Source: Rhodospirillaceae bacterium
Lineage (GTDB): Bacteria; Pseudomonadota; Alphaproteobacteria; Kiloniellales; DSM-21159
Reading direction: 5' to 3'
DNA: 64,000 nucleotides
Assembly: GCA_006969625.1 (NCBI GenBank)
Contig: CP030885.1
Coordinates: 1,178,001 to 1,242,000, forward strand
The notes below the pieces were generated by a model that saw only the letters and a program-made list of their open reading frames with translations, did not search any database and had not been told where the DNA came from. How positions within the stretch are numbered: position 1 is the stretch's first letter; every line of letters starts with the position of its first letter. Shown piece after piece: positions 24,777 to 33,010 of the stretch. Both the position numbers and the translations under genes were made by a program.

Positions 24777-25855
24777 TACTCCGCTGGCGACGCCGCCAGC
24801 CGCGCGGCTGGCACGCGCGCCAGCCGCGCGGCCGTGAGCTTGGTGCCGAGCAAGATGGCGAACAGCGCCACCAAGCTGGCGAGCGACAGCGTCGACAACC
24901 CTGTCAGGCCGGCACCGATGGTGCAGCCGAGGGCCAGCACGCCGCCGAAGCCCATGAGCGCGGCCCCTCCGGCATAGCGCAGCAGCTCGCCGGGACGCTG
25001 GAAGCCTTCCAGCCGTCCGTCGCGGCGCGACAGGGCGACCAGAAGGGCACCCCCCAGGGTGCCGCCCAGGCTGGCGATGCCGAAGTCGGCTGCCGCGCCG
25101 GTGTAGGTCATCAGGTACTGCAGGCCGTCACCGAGCGGGGCGGTGAAGGTCAGAGAGGCCGGTGGCGTCGGATCGAAGTCGTCGAAGCCGAGCACGCCGC
25201 TCACCAGCCAACCGGCCGGGATCAGCAGGCCGATGGCGAGGCCGGCGGCCAGGTGCCCCCAGGCCGCCCGGGTGCCGCCCTCGCGCAGCAGGCCGAAGGC
25301 GACCAGGCCGGCCAGCGGCAGCAGGATCGCCGCGACCACCACGACGGCCGGAAGGCCGAGCAGGGCGGGCATCGCCAGAGACTCGCCCTGGAACGGCGCC
25401 AGCGATTCGAGCCAGACGCGCGCGGGAGCGAGGATGCCGCGCAGCGTGGCATAGGCGACGAATCCGAGCACAGCCACCACCAGCCAGGAGCGTAGGTTGC
25501 CGCCGGCGGCCAGCACCAGGTGCCGGGCACCGCAGCCGCGCGCCAGGGCCAGCCCGGAACCGAACAGCAGGCCGCCCAAGGCGACTGCCGGCAGGCTGGC
25601 GAGGTTGGCGAGATAGAGGCTTTCGGCCAGATCGACGGTGCCGCTCAGGTGCAGCGCCTGGCTGCCTGCGAGCGCGGCGAGCAGGGCGGCGGCATAGGCG
25701 ACCGCCTTGCGGCCCGGACGCATCAGCCGGAATTCCAGGATCGCCGAGCGCAAACAGAAGCCCGAGGCGCGGGCGAGCGCTCCGAAGGCCAGGCCCATGA
25801 GCAAAGCGCCGCCCAGCAAGAGCGTGCGCGGCTCGGTCTCGGTCAGCATCTCCAT
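24776..25855 (-). CDS. YeeE/YedE family sulfur-compound transporter
   Basis: A 359-aa membrane protein with about nine to ten hydrophobic helices and the family's conserved Cys-containing motifs: GLAFGALARASGFCLRSAI, LARGCGARHLVLAAGGNLRSW and LALGCTIGAGLTGLSTLSL. TsuA-type members import thiosulfate, and others are tied to tRNA or Mo-enzyme sulfur supply. Its start is ATG 25855. The upstream 150 bp are AT-rich and hold the promoter. The stop lies at the edge of an IS630 remnant. Confidence 0.88.
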   Translation of the reverse strand: MEMLTETEPRTLLLGGALLMGLAFGALARASGFCLRSAILEFRLMRPGRKAVAYAAALLAALAGSQALHLSGTVDLAESLYLANLASLPAVALGGLLFGSGLALARGCGARHLVLAAGGNLRSWLVVAVLGFVAYATLRGILAPARVWLESLAPFQGESLAMPALLGLPAVVVVAAILLPLAGLVAFGLLREGGTRAAWGHLAAGLAIGLLIPAGWLVSGVLGFDDFDPTPPASLTFTAPLGDGLQYLMTYTGAAADFGIASLGGTLGGALLVALSRRDGRLEGFQRPGELLRYAGGAALMGFGGVLALGCTIGAGLTGLSTLSLASLVALFAILLGTKLTAARLARVPAARLAASPAE

Positions 25856-25914
25856 GATGGAGCCACTCCGTTGCGGCACGGCGGGACACCTGCCTCCAAT
25901 CAGCAAAATTAAAC

Positions 25915-26020
25915 GATGAGGAACAGTATAACCAGTCATCAAACGCACTAAGATATGTGAAATATTTTCATACCAGCATAGATCTGTGTGAAAAATACCG
26001 GCGCAAGATCGAAGCCAGGA
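25915..26020 (-). promoter_or_regulatory. AT-rich promoter region with imperfect palindrome, upstream of yeeE/yedE-like gene
   Basis: This gap stands out from the GC-rich background. TATGTGAAATATTTTCATA (25954-25972) is an imperfect inverted repeat (outer TATG/CATA arms plus inner AA/TT) about 100 bp upstream of the transporter start. YeeE/YedE genes are often controlled by ArsR/BigR sulfide-responsive repressors, whose sites are AT-rich palindromes, but none is encoded here. Confidence 0.35.
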
Positions 26021-26066
26021 GCCTACCGCTGGCACCGACGCGATCTCGAACCTGTCGCTCCGATCG

Positions 26067-26852
26067 CTAGGCCTCGGGGGCGCGCGGGCCGTGGTCGGGG
26101 TGCGCGAAGAAGGTGCCAGGCGGCACCCCGAGGGCGCGACGGAACATGGCGCTGAAGGCGCTGGCGGTCGCATAGCCGCTGCTCGACGCTGCGGCAGTCA
26201 CGCCGCCGCCCTCGGCGAGCGCCGCAAGGCCGGCCAGAAGGCGTGCCTGCTGCCGCCAAGCGCCGAAGCTCAGGCCCGTCTCGCGCCGGAACAGCCGCAT
26301 CAGGGTGCGCCGGCTGGCGCCGCAACTCGCGGCCCAGGCCTCGAGCGAACGCGGATCGCCGGGATCGCGGCGCAGCGCCTCGGCGACGCGCCGGGCGCGA
26401 CGGTCCGCGGGCATCGGCAGGTGCAGCGGCAAATCGGGGGCCCGTGCGATCTCGTCCTGCAGCACCGCCAGCAGGTGCCCGACGCGCCTCTCGTCGGCCG
26501 TGCCGCCGCCCAGGCGCACGAGTTCGACGATCACCTCGCGCATCAGCGGCCCGACCGTAAGCACGGCAGGCCGCGACATTTCCGCGAGGCGGATCGCCTC
26601 GCCCTCCGCGCGCGCGGTGGTCCAGCCGGGCGCGAGATAGAGCGTGCGCATATCCACCTCGCTGCGCATTTCCACGGTGTGTGCGGCCCCCGGCGGCAGC
26701 CAGACGGAACGCTGCGGCGGCACGACCCAGCGGCCGGCCTCGGTCTCCACTTCCATCACGCCGGCGACGGCGTAGAGAAGCTGGGCCTCGTCGTGGCTGT
26801 GGGCCGGCAGCAGATGGCCGCGCGGGTAGTGCAGAGTGCGGGCGGCGAACAT
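26067..26852 (-). CDS. AraC-family transcriptional regulator with cupin sensor
   Basis: The 261-aa regulator has an N-terminal cupin domain (ARTLHYPRGHLLPAHSHDEAQ, residues 4-24, with the cupin His cluster; VPPQRSVWLPPGAAH) and a C-terminal double helix-turn-helix (about 165-250; SRRTLMRLFRRETGLSFGAWR, then SSGYATASAFSAMFRRALGV). It is divergent from the LysE-family exporter across 163 bp, the usual arrangement for a regulator controlling an exporter. Confidence 0.92.
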   Translation of the reverse strand: MFAARTLHYPRGHLLPAHSHDEAQLLYAVAGVMEVETEAGRWVVPPQRSVWLPPGAAHTVEMRSEVDMRTLYLAPGWTTARAEGEAIRLAEMSRPAVLTVGPLMREVIVELVRLGGGTADERRVGHLLAVLQDEIARAPDLPLHLPMPADRRARRVAEALRRDPGDPRSLEAWAASCGASRRTLMRLFRRETGLSFGAWRQQARLLAGLAALAEGGGVTAAASSSGYATASAFSAMFRRALGVPPGTFFAHPDHGPRAPEA

Positions 26853-27015
26853 GGCTCAGCGATACGGCCGTGCCACGCCGCCTGTCCAGACTGCGTCGAC
26901 GTAGCGTGTCGATTGGCCCTTTCGCGCACGCTCTTGACCCTTGGCGGACGGCGGTCCGGACACCGTCGCGCCAAGCTGTCGGGCAGGAGAGCGGCGAGCG
27001 GCGAGGTGCGGCGGC

Positions 27016-27630
27016 ATGATCGAGCAGGAGGTGTGGCTGGCCTATCTGGCGACGGTCGGCGTCTTCTTCCTGTCGCCGCCGGGCCCGAGTCAGCTTCTGA
27101 TGATCGGCAACAGCCTGCGCTACGGCCTGCCGCGCAGTACCGCGACGATGGCCGGCGACCTGACCGCGAATTCCCTTCAGATGACCGCAGCGGCCTTCGG
27201 GCTCGCCGGTGCGGTCGCAGCCCAGCCGGCGTTGCTGGAGGTGATCCGCTGGGCGGGCGTGGCCTGGCTGGCCTGGCTCGGCCTGCGCGAGTTGAAGCGC
27301 GGACGGCAGGGCATGGCCGACGCCCCGGCGCCGGGGCGGGGCGCGCTCTGGCGCCAGGGCTTCGTCACCTCGGCCGCCAATCCGAAGGCGGTCCTGTTCT
27401 TCGCCGCGCTCTTCCCGCAGTTCGTCGATCCGCAGCAGCCGATCTGGCCGCAGCTTCTGGTGCTCGGCGCGACATACCTGGCGGTCGACGGCAGCCTGCT
27501 GCTGCTTTGGGGCGCGGCGGCACGGCGTGCCTTGTCGGGGTTGCTGAGGCGGCACGGCCTGCTAGCCCGCATCTCCGGGACCATGATGCTGCTGGCGGCA
27601 CTCCTCTTGGCGCTGCGCGCGGCCGGGTGA
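27016..27630 (+). CDS. LysE/RhtB family amino-acid exporter
   Basis: A 204-aa membrane protein with about six helices and the family signature FLSPPGPSQLLMIGNSLRYG (residues 18-37), followed by FVTSAANPKAVLFFAALFPQFVDP. It exports amino acids or related small solutes. ATG 27016 was chosen because the protein then begins with MIEQEVWLAYLATVGVFFLS, as in relatives. The AraC regulator on the other strand is the likely controller. Confidence 0.92.
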   Translation: MIEQEVWLAYLATVGVFFLSPPGPSQLLMIGNSLRYGLPRSTATMAGDLTANSLQMTAAAFGLAGAVAAQPALLEVIRWAGVAWLAWLGLRELKRGRQGMADAPAPGRGALWRQGFVTSAANPKAVLFFAALFPQFVDPQQPIWPQLLVLGATYLAVDGSLLLLWGAAARRALSGLLRRHGLLARISGTMMLLAALLLALRAAG

Positions 27631-27665
27631 GCGGCGTCGCGGCGCGCCGGGGCAAGCGCCGTGGG

Positions 27666-28313
27666 TCAGTCCGTCATCTCGTCGAGGTAGATGACCTCGA
27701 TCGGCGGATCGTCCTGGAACAGGCTGTCGTCGGCGATGTCGTTGCCCAGCGGCTCCAACTCGGCGCGTAGGACCGTACGGGTGCCGTCGAGCAGGAACGG
27801 CGTCATCACCTCGCGGATCGCGTAGCGCCGGCCCGAGGGGGCGGTGATGCCGCTGATGAAGGAGATGCTGGCGACGTCGAAAATCCAGGCGCCCAGGTCT
27901 TCGCGCGCCAGCACCTTGCGTGCGCCCGGCGACATGCGCTCCGGCGCGTGCAAGTAAGGCTTGTGCGGCGAAACCTCGATCTCGAGCAGACGCTGCAGAC
28001 GTGCCGAGACGGCGAAGAGGCGCCCGTCCAGTTCGCCGAGCGCGACGTGGAACGGCGAGCGCAGGGTCGACTGAACCAGGCGCGTCTCCAGTTCGGGGCG
28101 GTTGGCCCGCAGGAAATCCCGCAGGATCGTCTGATAGCGCAGTTCCGGCTCGAACTGCCCCGCTTCCCAGCGGGACACGGTTCCCTGCGAGACCTGGAGC
28201 GCCTCGGCGAGTTGGCTTTGCGTCATCAAGCGATGCCGGCGCACGCGCCGAATCAACATGGCCCAGTCCATCTTCGAAACGACGCGTCCCCAATGGCAAG
28301 TTGCAATCGACAT
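27666..28313 (-). CDS. XRE-family helix-turn-helix regulator
   Basis: A 215-aa protein with an N-terminal HTH (RRHRLMTQSQLAEALQVSQG then TVSRWEAGQFEPE, about residues 25-58) and a C-terminal sensor-like region of unknown type (about 85-210). The second in-frame ATG at 28271 (MDWAML) would remove a 14-residue leader and is equally likely. The gap upstream is AT-richer than average. The target genes are not evident. Confidence 0.85.
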   Translation of the reverse strand: MSIATCHWGRVVSKMDWAMLIRRVRRHRLMTQSQLAEALQVSQGTVSRWEAGQFEPELRYQTILRDFLRANRPELETRLVQSTLRSPFHVALGELDGRLFAVSARLQRLLEIEVSPHKPYLHAPERMSPGARKVLAREDLGAWIFDVASISFISGITAPSGRRYAIREVMTPFLLDGTRTVLRAELEPLGNDIADDSLFQDDPPIEVIYLDEMTD

Positions 28314-28686
28314 AATCTGTTCGATCTATAACGAAGAAATTCGGGGGATGCACACGAAAACGAACGCATGGCCCGCATGCAGTGAAGTCTTATGACGAGT
28401 GGTCAAAAACTCGCGCGGCACGTTGCACGCGATAGGTGAGTTACCATTAAGTAGAATCTATACTAAAAAGAGTTGGGTGATTGGCCTTTCGCCAACGGAC
28501 TCGGTCCTGTCGTTCTCGTTTTTCCGGGCAAAGTTAACCTCAGCCGCGCGTTGCCGGTCCGGATACTTCACTCAAACCCGCACAGAAGCGCCGCGCAGCC
28601 CAGCGGGCAGGGCAGCCGGGCGCGCGGGGCATATCGGCGCGGCATTGCGCCCCGACCTGCCGGGGCAGCGCTGCGGCAGAGCCGGG
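28314..28686. other. intergenic region without a supported gene; one hairpin
   Basis: About 370 bp, AT-richer in its first 200 bases, between the XRE regulator start and the end of the histone-like gene. I see no gene. A stem of GCCCCG/CGGGGC (28649-28666, 6-nt loop) lies about 20 bp past the end of the histone-like gene and may help to end its transcript, though no T-run follows. Confidence 0.45.
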
Positions 28687-29019
28687 TCAGCCGCCGATCA
28701 GTCGGCGGGCCGCGGCCGAATGCAGCAAGCTGTCCGGTGCCTCGACGCGCGACGTGGCCCGTGTGCTGCGGGGGGCAGCGGCCTTCGTTTTCGCTGGGGC
28801 CGTCTTCGCCTTGGCGGGCGACTTGGCAGCGGTCTTGCCGGTGGCGCGCTTGACAGCCGCAGCCTTGGCAGGAGCCTTCCCCGTCGTGGGCTTCGCCTTG
28901 GTCGCGGTCGGCGCCGCCGTCTTGGGCGCACGCTTCGTCTTGCCGGCTGCCTTCGGCGTGGCCGAAGCCGTCTTTTGGGCGGCGGTCTTCATCGTCTTCC
29001 CAGCGGTCTTGGTCGTCAT
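28687..29019 (-). CDS. histone H1-like Lys/Ala/Pro-rich protein
   Basis: The 110-aa product is almost wholly Lys, Ala, Thr and Pro, with repeated KTA, KAA, AKT and PAKA units from residue 2 to about 88. It then has a distinct tail (SRVEAPDSLLHSAAARRLIGG). This is the composition of bacterial H1-like nucleoid proteins (Hc1/AlgP/BphH type), which bind and compact DNA nonspecifically. Start ATG 29019 has GGGG upstream. It lies divergent from the ABM gene and close to LigD-type genes. The C-terminal tail without Lys is unusual and could be a protein-binding end. Confidence 0.75.
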   Translation of the reverse strand: MTTKTAGKTMKTAAQKTASATPKAAGKTKRAPKTAAPTATKAKPTTGKAPAKAAAVKRATGKTAAKSPAKAKTAPAKTKAAAPRSTRATSRVEAPDSLLHSAAARRLIGG

Positions 29020-29220
29020 GCCTTTCCCCTCAATTTCGCGGTCCTTTGACGGCCGTCTCTTTGCCTGCCTCAGCCGCGTCGATTCGATCTTCGGCGCACC
29101 TTATAATCGCTCTCGTGATCGTTGGAAGCCCCACCGGACCGCGATTGGTGCGCAGATCGTCTCGTCGCCCGCCGGTGGGCCGAAGTCGATCCCGGTCCGA
29201 GACAAGGAAGGGAGGGATTC

Positions 29221-29580
29221 TTGATTGCAGTGATCTTCGAGTTGATGCCGGTCGAGGGCGCGCGCGCGGATTATCTGGACATGGCCGCGCAGTTGCGGCC
29301 GGAGTTGCAGCACATCGACGGTTTCGTCTCGGTGGAGCGCTTCGAGAGCCTGACCACGCCCGGCAAGCTGCTGTCGCTGTCGTTCTGGCGCGACGAGGCA
29401 GCGCTCGCCGCCTGGCGCAGCCAAGCGCAGCATCGTACCGCCCAGGGCCGCGGGCGCGGGCACGGCGGCCGGCCGGCGATGTTCGCCGACTACCGCCTGC
29501 GGGTCGCAGGCGTGATCCGCGACTACGGCATGTTCGATCGCGACCAGGCGCCGGAGGACCTTAAGGCGGCGCACGGATGA
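29221..29580 (+). CDS. antibiotic biosynthesis monooxygenase (ABM) domain protein, TTG start
   Basis: A 119-aa ABM/YgiN-like domain: IAVIFELMPVEGARADYLDM, IDGFVSVERFESLTTPGKLL and LSFWRDEAALAAWRSQAQHR are typical. The best start is TTG 29221: a strong Shine-Dalgarno (GGAAGGGAGG) ends about 6 nt before it, while upstream in-frame starts precede the domain by 30 or more Arg-rich residues. Such proteins are small dimeric oxygenases or stress-linked enzymes; the substrate is unknown. It ends 46 bp before the LigD phosphoesterase gene, possibly in one transcript. Confidence 0.8.
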   Translation: MIAVIFELMPVEGARADYLDMAAQLRPELQHIDGFVSVERFESLTTPGKLLSLSFWRDEAALAAWRSQAQHRTAQGRGRGHGGRPAMFADYRLRVAGVIRDYGMFDRDQAPEDLKAAHG

Positions 29581-29626
29581 GGCGGCAGCGGGGAACCGGC
29601 TTTCGCAGGCCAGCGTTCGGCGAGGC

Positions 29627-30232
29627 ATGAGCCTGAAAAGGTATCGCGAGAAGCGCGATTTCGAGCGCACGGACGAACCCGGGGGCGGCGAGTCGAAGGG
29701 ACGTAAGTCCGGCGGCGGGAAGCCGATCTTCGTCATCCAGGAACACGCGGCCAGCACGCACCACTTCGACTTCCGGCTCGAGGTCGGCGGCGTCCTGAAG
29801 TCCTGGGCCGTCCCCAAGGGCCCTTCGACCGATCCGGCGGACAAGCGGCTCGCCGTGCCGACCGAGGACCATCCGCTCGACTACGCCGACTTCGAGGGCA
29901 CCATCCCCGAAGGCGAGTACGGCGCCGGCACGGTGATCGTCTGGGACAAGGGCACCTGGGAGAACGTCACCGAGAAGGACGGCGGGACCCAGCCCGCCGC
30001 CGAAGCCCTCGAACAGGGGCACCTGCTGATCCGCCTCCAGGGCAAGAAGATCACCGGCGGCTATGCGCTGCAGCGCACCGGCGGCAAGGACGCCAAGTGG
30101 CTGCTGGTCAAGATGGACGATGCCGAGGCCGACCGGCGGCGCAAGCCGGCGAAGACCGAGCCCCGGTCGGTCGTGAGCGGGCGCACCCTCGAGGAGGTGG
30201 CGGAAGAGGCCGAAAAGGACCAGGCGTCGTGA
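29627..30232 (+). CDS. stand-alone LigD 3'-phosphoesterase domain protein
   Basis: This 201-aa protein equals the phosphoesterase (PE) module of DNA ligase D. Compared with P. aeruginosa LigD (His42, Asp50, Arg52, His84) the catalytic residues are present two places earlier: His40, Asp48, Arg50 (STHHFDFRLE) and His82 (TEDHPLDYADFEG). The enzyme trims 3'-phosphate or 3'-ribonucleoside ends at breaks. No ligase or polymerase is fused; the polymerase is in a separate gene downstream. The last 30 residues are charged (Arg/Lys/Glu). The TGA overlaps a GTG start of a 31-codon frame. Confidence 0.92.
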   Translation: MSLKRYREKRDFERTDEPGGGESKGRKSGGGKPIFVIQEHAASTHHFDFRLEVGGVLKSWAVPKGPSTDPADKRLAVPTEDHPLDYADFEGTIPEGEYGAGTVIVWDKGTWENVTEKDGGTQPAAEALEQGHLLIRLQGKKITGGYALQRTGGKDAKWLLVKMDDAEADRRRKPAKTEPRSVVSGRTLEEVAEEAEKDQAS

Positions 30233-30324
30233 GCCCCGCTTGGCTGGACGTCCTGAGCGAGGCGGAGCGCAAGGCAGTCGCGCCGGAGGACCAGTCGGCG
30301 CGCGAGGCGGGCGGCCGCGGATGA
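30229..30324 (+). CDS. 31-codon linking mini-ORF between LigD PE and Pol genes (possible)
   Basis: From GTG 30229 to TGA 30324 the frame encodes VSPAWLDVLSEAERKAVAPE and then DQSAREAGGRG. Its start overlaps the PE stop (GTGA) and its stop overlaps the polymerase start (ATGA), so translation could pass down PE, mini-ORF and Pol without a gap. The peptide resembles a WL..LS.AER spacer near a LigD domain junction, as I remember it. It may be a relic of the fusion or only a coupling device. No separate evidence of function. Confidence 0.4.
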   Translation: MSPAWLDVLSEAERKAVAPEDQSAREAGGRG

Positions 30325-31235
30325 ACGCTGAGGTGCAGGAGATCGAGGTCGGCGGGCGGCGCCTGACGGTGAAGAACCTGGACAAGGCGCTGTTCCCCGC
30401 CTCCGGTGGACGGCCGCAGGTCACCAAAGGCGAGGTGATCGACTACTACCGGCGGATCGCCGAGACCATGCTGCCGCACCTGAAGGGGCGTCCCGTCAGC
30501 CTGCAGCGCTGCCCCGACGGCATCGACGACTGTTTCTTCCAGAAGGACGTGCCGGACTACTTCCCCGACTGGATCGCGCGCGCCGACCTTCCGGCCGAGG
30601 ACAAGACGGTACGCTACCTGCGCATCGAGGAGGCGGCGACGCTCGCCTACATCGCCAACCAGGCGGCGATCTCGCTGCATCTCGGTCTGGCACCGGTCGA
30701 CCGGCCGAACCACCCGGACCGGCTGATCTTCGACCTGGATCCGCCGGACGAGGACTTCTCCAAGGTGCGCTGGGCGGCCGGCGTGCTGCGCGAGGCCTTC
30801 GCCCGCCTGGACATGCCGAGCTTCGTGATGACCACCGGCTCGCGCGGCCTGCACGTGGTCGTCCCGCTCGACCGCTCTGCCGATTTCGACTCCGTGCGTG
30901 GATTCTGCCGCAATCTCGCCGAGCGGCTGGCGGACCGCCACCCTGAGCGGCTGACGGTGGAGCAGCGCAAGGACAAGCGGGGCAAGCGAATCTTCCTCGA
31001 CACGCTGCGCAACGCCTTCGGCCAGACGGCCATCGCCCCCTATTCGCTGCGCACCAGGCCGGGCGCCCCGATCGCCACGCCGATCGGCTGGGACGAGGTC
31101 GGCGGCGAGCTACGCCCCGACGGCTGGGACCCACACAACCTCTTCCGCCGTCTGGCGCAGAAGGCCGATCCTTGGGCCGGCATGATGCGGCATGCCGTCA
31201 AGCTGGACGCCGGGCGGCTCGTCCGCCTCGACTAA
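30321..31235 (+). CDS. stand-alone LigD polymerase/primase domain protein
   Basis: A 304-aa archaeo-eukaryotic-primase-type polymerase (LigD PolDom). The metal-binding residues align with M. tuberculosis PolDom (Asp137, Asp139, Asp227): Asp138, Asp140 in IFDLDPPDED and Asp227 in IFLDTLRNAFGQT. The SGxKGxH-like motif is GSRGLH (173-178). It adds ribonucleotides at broken ends during non-homologous end joining. It starts at ATG 30321, 89 bp after the PE stop. Ku and a LigD ligase module are not in the window and would have to be elsewhere. Confidence 0.92.
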   Translation: MNAEVQEIEVGGRRLTVKNLDKALFPASGGRPQVTKGEVIDYYRRIAETMLPHLKGRPVSLQRCPDGIDDCFFQKDVPDYFPDWIARADLPAEDKTVRYLRIEEAATLAYIANQAAISLHLGLAPVDRPNHPDRLIFDLDPPDEDFSKVRWAAGVLREAFARLDMPSFVMTTGSRGLHVVVPLDRSADFDSVRGFCRNLAERLADRHPERLTVEQRKDKRGKRIFLDTLRNAFGQTAIAPYSLRTRPGAPIATPIGWDEVGGELRPDGWDPHNLFRRLAQKADPWAGMMRHAVKLDAGRLVRLD

Positions 31236-31251
31236 GGGCGCACCCCTCCGC

Positions 31252-32196
31252 TCACGCCGCGGCGAACTCGCCGGTGGCGCCGGCGACCGCGGCGACGGCG
31301 CAACAGGCCAGACGTGCGATCGCCTTGGCGCCGATGCCCTGCGGGTCCGCCTCCGGCACGTACTCGACGAAGGCGATGCCGACGATGCGCCCGCGGCGGG
31401 CGGCGCCGAAGATGACGTCGAGCGTCTGCTGCCAGCCGAGGCCGCCGAAGGCCGGCAGGATGACGCCCGGCACGACGCCAGGGTCGATGCCGTCGACGTC
31501 GATCGACAGGAGGATGTCGCCGCCCTCGGGGATTTCCGCCAGGGCGGGTGCCAGCCCCTCCGCATGGATCTGACGGGCCGGGAAGATCCGGGCACCCCAG
31601 CCCCGGGCGTCCGCCAGTTCGCGCTGCCGCGCGCTGCCGGGGCCGCGCGCGCCGATCTGCACCAGCCGCGCGACCTGCGGCATCTCCGAAGCGCGGCGCA
31701 TGGTGCTGGAGAAGCCGTGGGTCACGCCCTCGACTTCGTCGCGCCAGTCGATGTGCGCGTCGACCTGCACGACGGTCAGCGCCTCATGGCGACCGGCGTA
31801 GGCCTCGAACAGCGGGATCGGCGTGGAATCGTCGCCGCCGAGCAGCAGCGGCACGGCGCCGGCGTCGAGGATCGCTGCCGCCGTCGCCGCGATGGCGGCA
31901 CGGTTGGCGGCGCCGTCGGTCAGGCTGCCGGGCACATCCCCGCAATCGACCGCCCGCGCGCCGCCGAAGACCGGCGCCATGGCGTCGAAGTCGAACTGCT
32001 CGGGATTGGCGGACCACCACGCGAGCGCGCGGCGCACGGCCTGGGGCGCGTTGGCGGCGTGGCTGGCCTGACCCGGACGATAGGGCGTGCCGTGCCCGGC
32101 GCCGAAGACGGCGACGTCGGCCTGCAGCTCGGCGAGGTCGCGGCAGACGGGCAGGCCGCAGAAGCTCGGGTCGGCGGGCAGCAGCGCGAGCGGCAT
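31252..32196 (-). CDS. ureohydrolase (arginase/agmatinase family) with substituted metal ligand
   Basis: This 314-aa member of the arginase/agmatinase fold has the Mn motifs VDAHIDWRD (Asp146, His148, Asp150) and SIDVDGIDPG (Asp233, Asp235). The first motif, normally GGDHS, reads GGDDS (120-124), so Asp123 replaces the usual His metal ligand. It therefore may use a different metal or substrate from true agmatinase. Family members act on agmatine, arginine, guanidinobutyrate or related compounds. It is downstream of no obvious partner and is convergent with the LigD polymerase gene; the polyamine region lies 10 kb away. Confidence 0.85.
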   Translation of the reverse strand: MPLALLPADPSFCGLPVCRDLAELQADVAVFGAGHGTPYRPGQASHAANAPQAVRRALAWWSANPEQFDFDAMAPVFGGARAVDCGDVPGSLTDGAANRAAIAATAAAILDAGAVPLLLGGDDSTPIPLFEAYAGRHEALTVVQVDAHIDWRDEVEGVTHGFSSTMRRASEMPQVARLVQIGARGPGSARQRELADARGWGARIFPARQIHAEGLAPALAEIPEGGDILLSIDVDGIDPGVVPGVILPAFGGLGWQQTLDVIFGAARRGRIVGIAFVEYVPEADPQGIGAKAIARLACCAVAAVAGATGEFAAA

Positions 32197-32275
32197 ACGG
32201 CTCCTTTCTGTGCGGGTAGGGACGGTCGCACGCTAGACCAGGCGCAGTATACCGGGCAAATCCGGCATCTTTTCG

Positions 32276-33010
32276 CTAGTCCAGCTTCCGCTTAAGGTCG
32301 CGGGCGTTGAGCGCGGCATAGCCGGCTTCGTCGTTGTCGAAGTAGACGAAGGCGTCGAGACCGTCCTCCGCCCAGGCGCTCAGTTTTTTCGCCCAGGCAT
32401 CGAGAGCGCTAGCCGTGTAGCTGCCGGTGTAGGCCTGCTCGTTCGGGCCGTGCAGGCGCAGGTAGACGAAGTCGGCGGTCACCCGCTCCTCGCTCCGGCG
32501 CCCGGCGTAGTCGTAGAGGCAAAGGGCGGCGCCGTGGCGTTCGAGGACCTGGAAAACCTCCTCCACCAGCCAGCGCTCATCGCGCAGTTCGACGGCGTAG
32601 CGGCCGTCCGGCATGGCGGCGAGCGCGGCGTCCAGACGTTCGGGATTGGGCTTCCAGCGCGGCGGCAACTGCAGCAGCACCGGCCCCCGCTTCTCGCCCA
32701 AGGGCGCGATGGTGGCAAACAGCTTCTCGGAGGAGGCCGCCGGCTCCCTGAGCTTGCGCATGTGGGTCAGATAGCGGCTCGCCTTCACCGCGAAAAGGAA
32801 ACCCTCGGGCGTCTGCTCCGCCCAGCCGCGGACCGTCTTCTCCGACGGCAGGCCGTAGAAGGTGGCGTTCACCTCGGCCGTGTCGAAGGTCTCGGCATAG
32901 ACCGCCAGCAAGTCGGCCTTCGGCGTGCCTTGCGGATAGAAGGAGCCGATCCAATGGTCGTAGTGCCAGCCGGAGGTGCCGACGCGCACCTGCCCTCTGG
33001 ACCTGGGCAT
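32276..33010 (-). CDS. DUF72 family protein
   Basis: A 244-aa TIM-barrel-like DUF72 protein: the N terminus has VRVGTSGWHYDHWIGSFYP, then NATFYGLPSEKTVRGWAEQT, FLFAVKASRYLTHMRKL and the C-terminal YVYFDND-type motif (AFVYFDNDEAGYAALNA). Function is unknown, though the family has been linked to nucleic-acid repair by context. It is 80 bp upstream of the ureohydrolase on the same strand. Confidence 0.92.
   Translation of the reverse strand: MPRSRGQVRVGTSGWHYDHWIGSFYPQGTPKADLLAVYAETFDTAEVNATFYGLPSEKTVRGWAEQTPEGFLFAVKASRYLTHMRKLREPAASSEKLFATIAPLGEKRGPVLLQLPPRWKPNPERLDAALAAMPDGRYAVELRDERWLVEEVFQVLERHGAALCLYDYAGRRSEERVTADFVYLRLHGPNEQAYTGSYTASALDAWAKKLSAWAEDGLDAFVYFDNDEAGYAALNARDLKRKLD

Noticed and set aside
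28473..28853. Plus-strand frame in the gap before and across the histone-like gene
   Set aside because: Overlaps the opposite-strand Lys-rich gene, has no ribosome site and no recognisable sequence.
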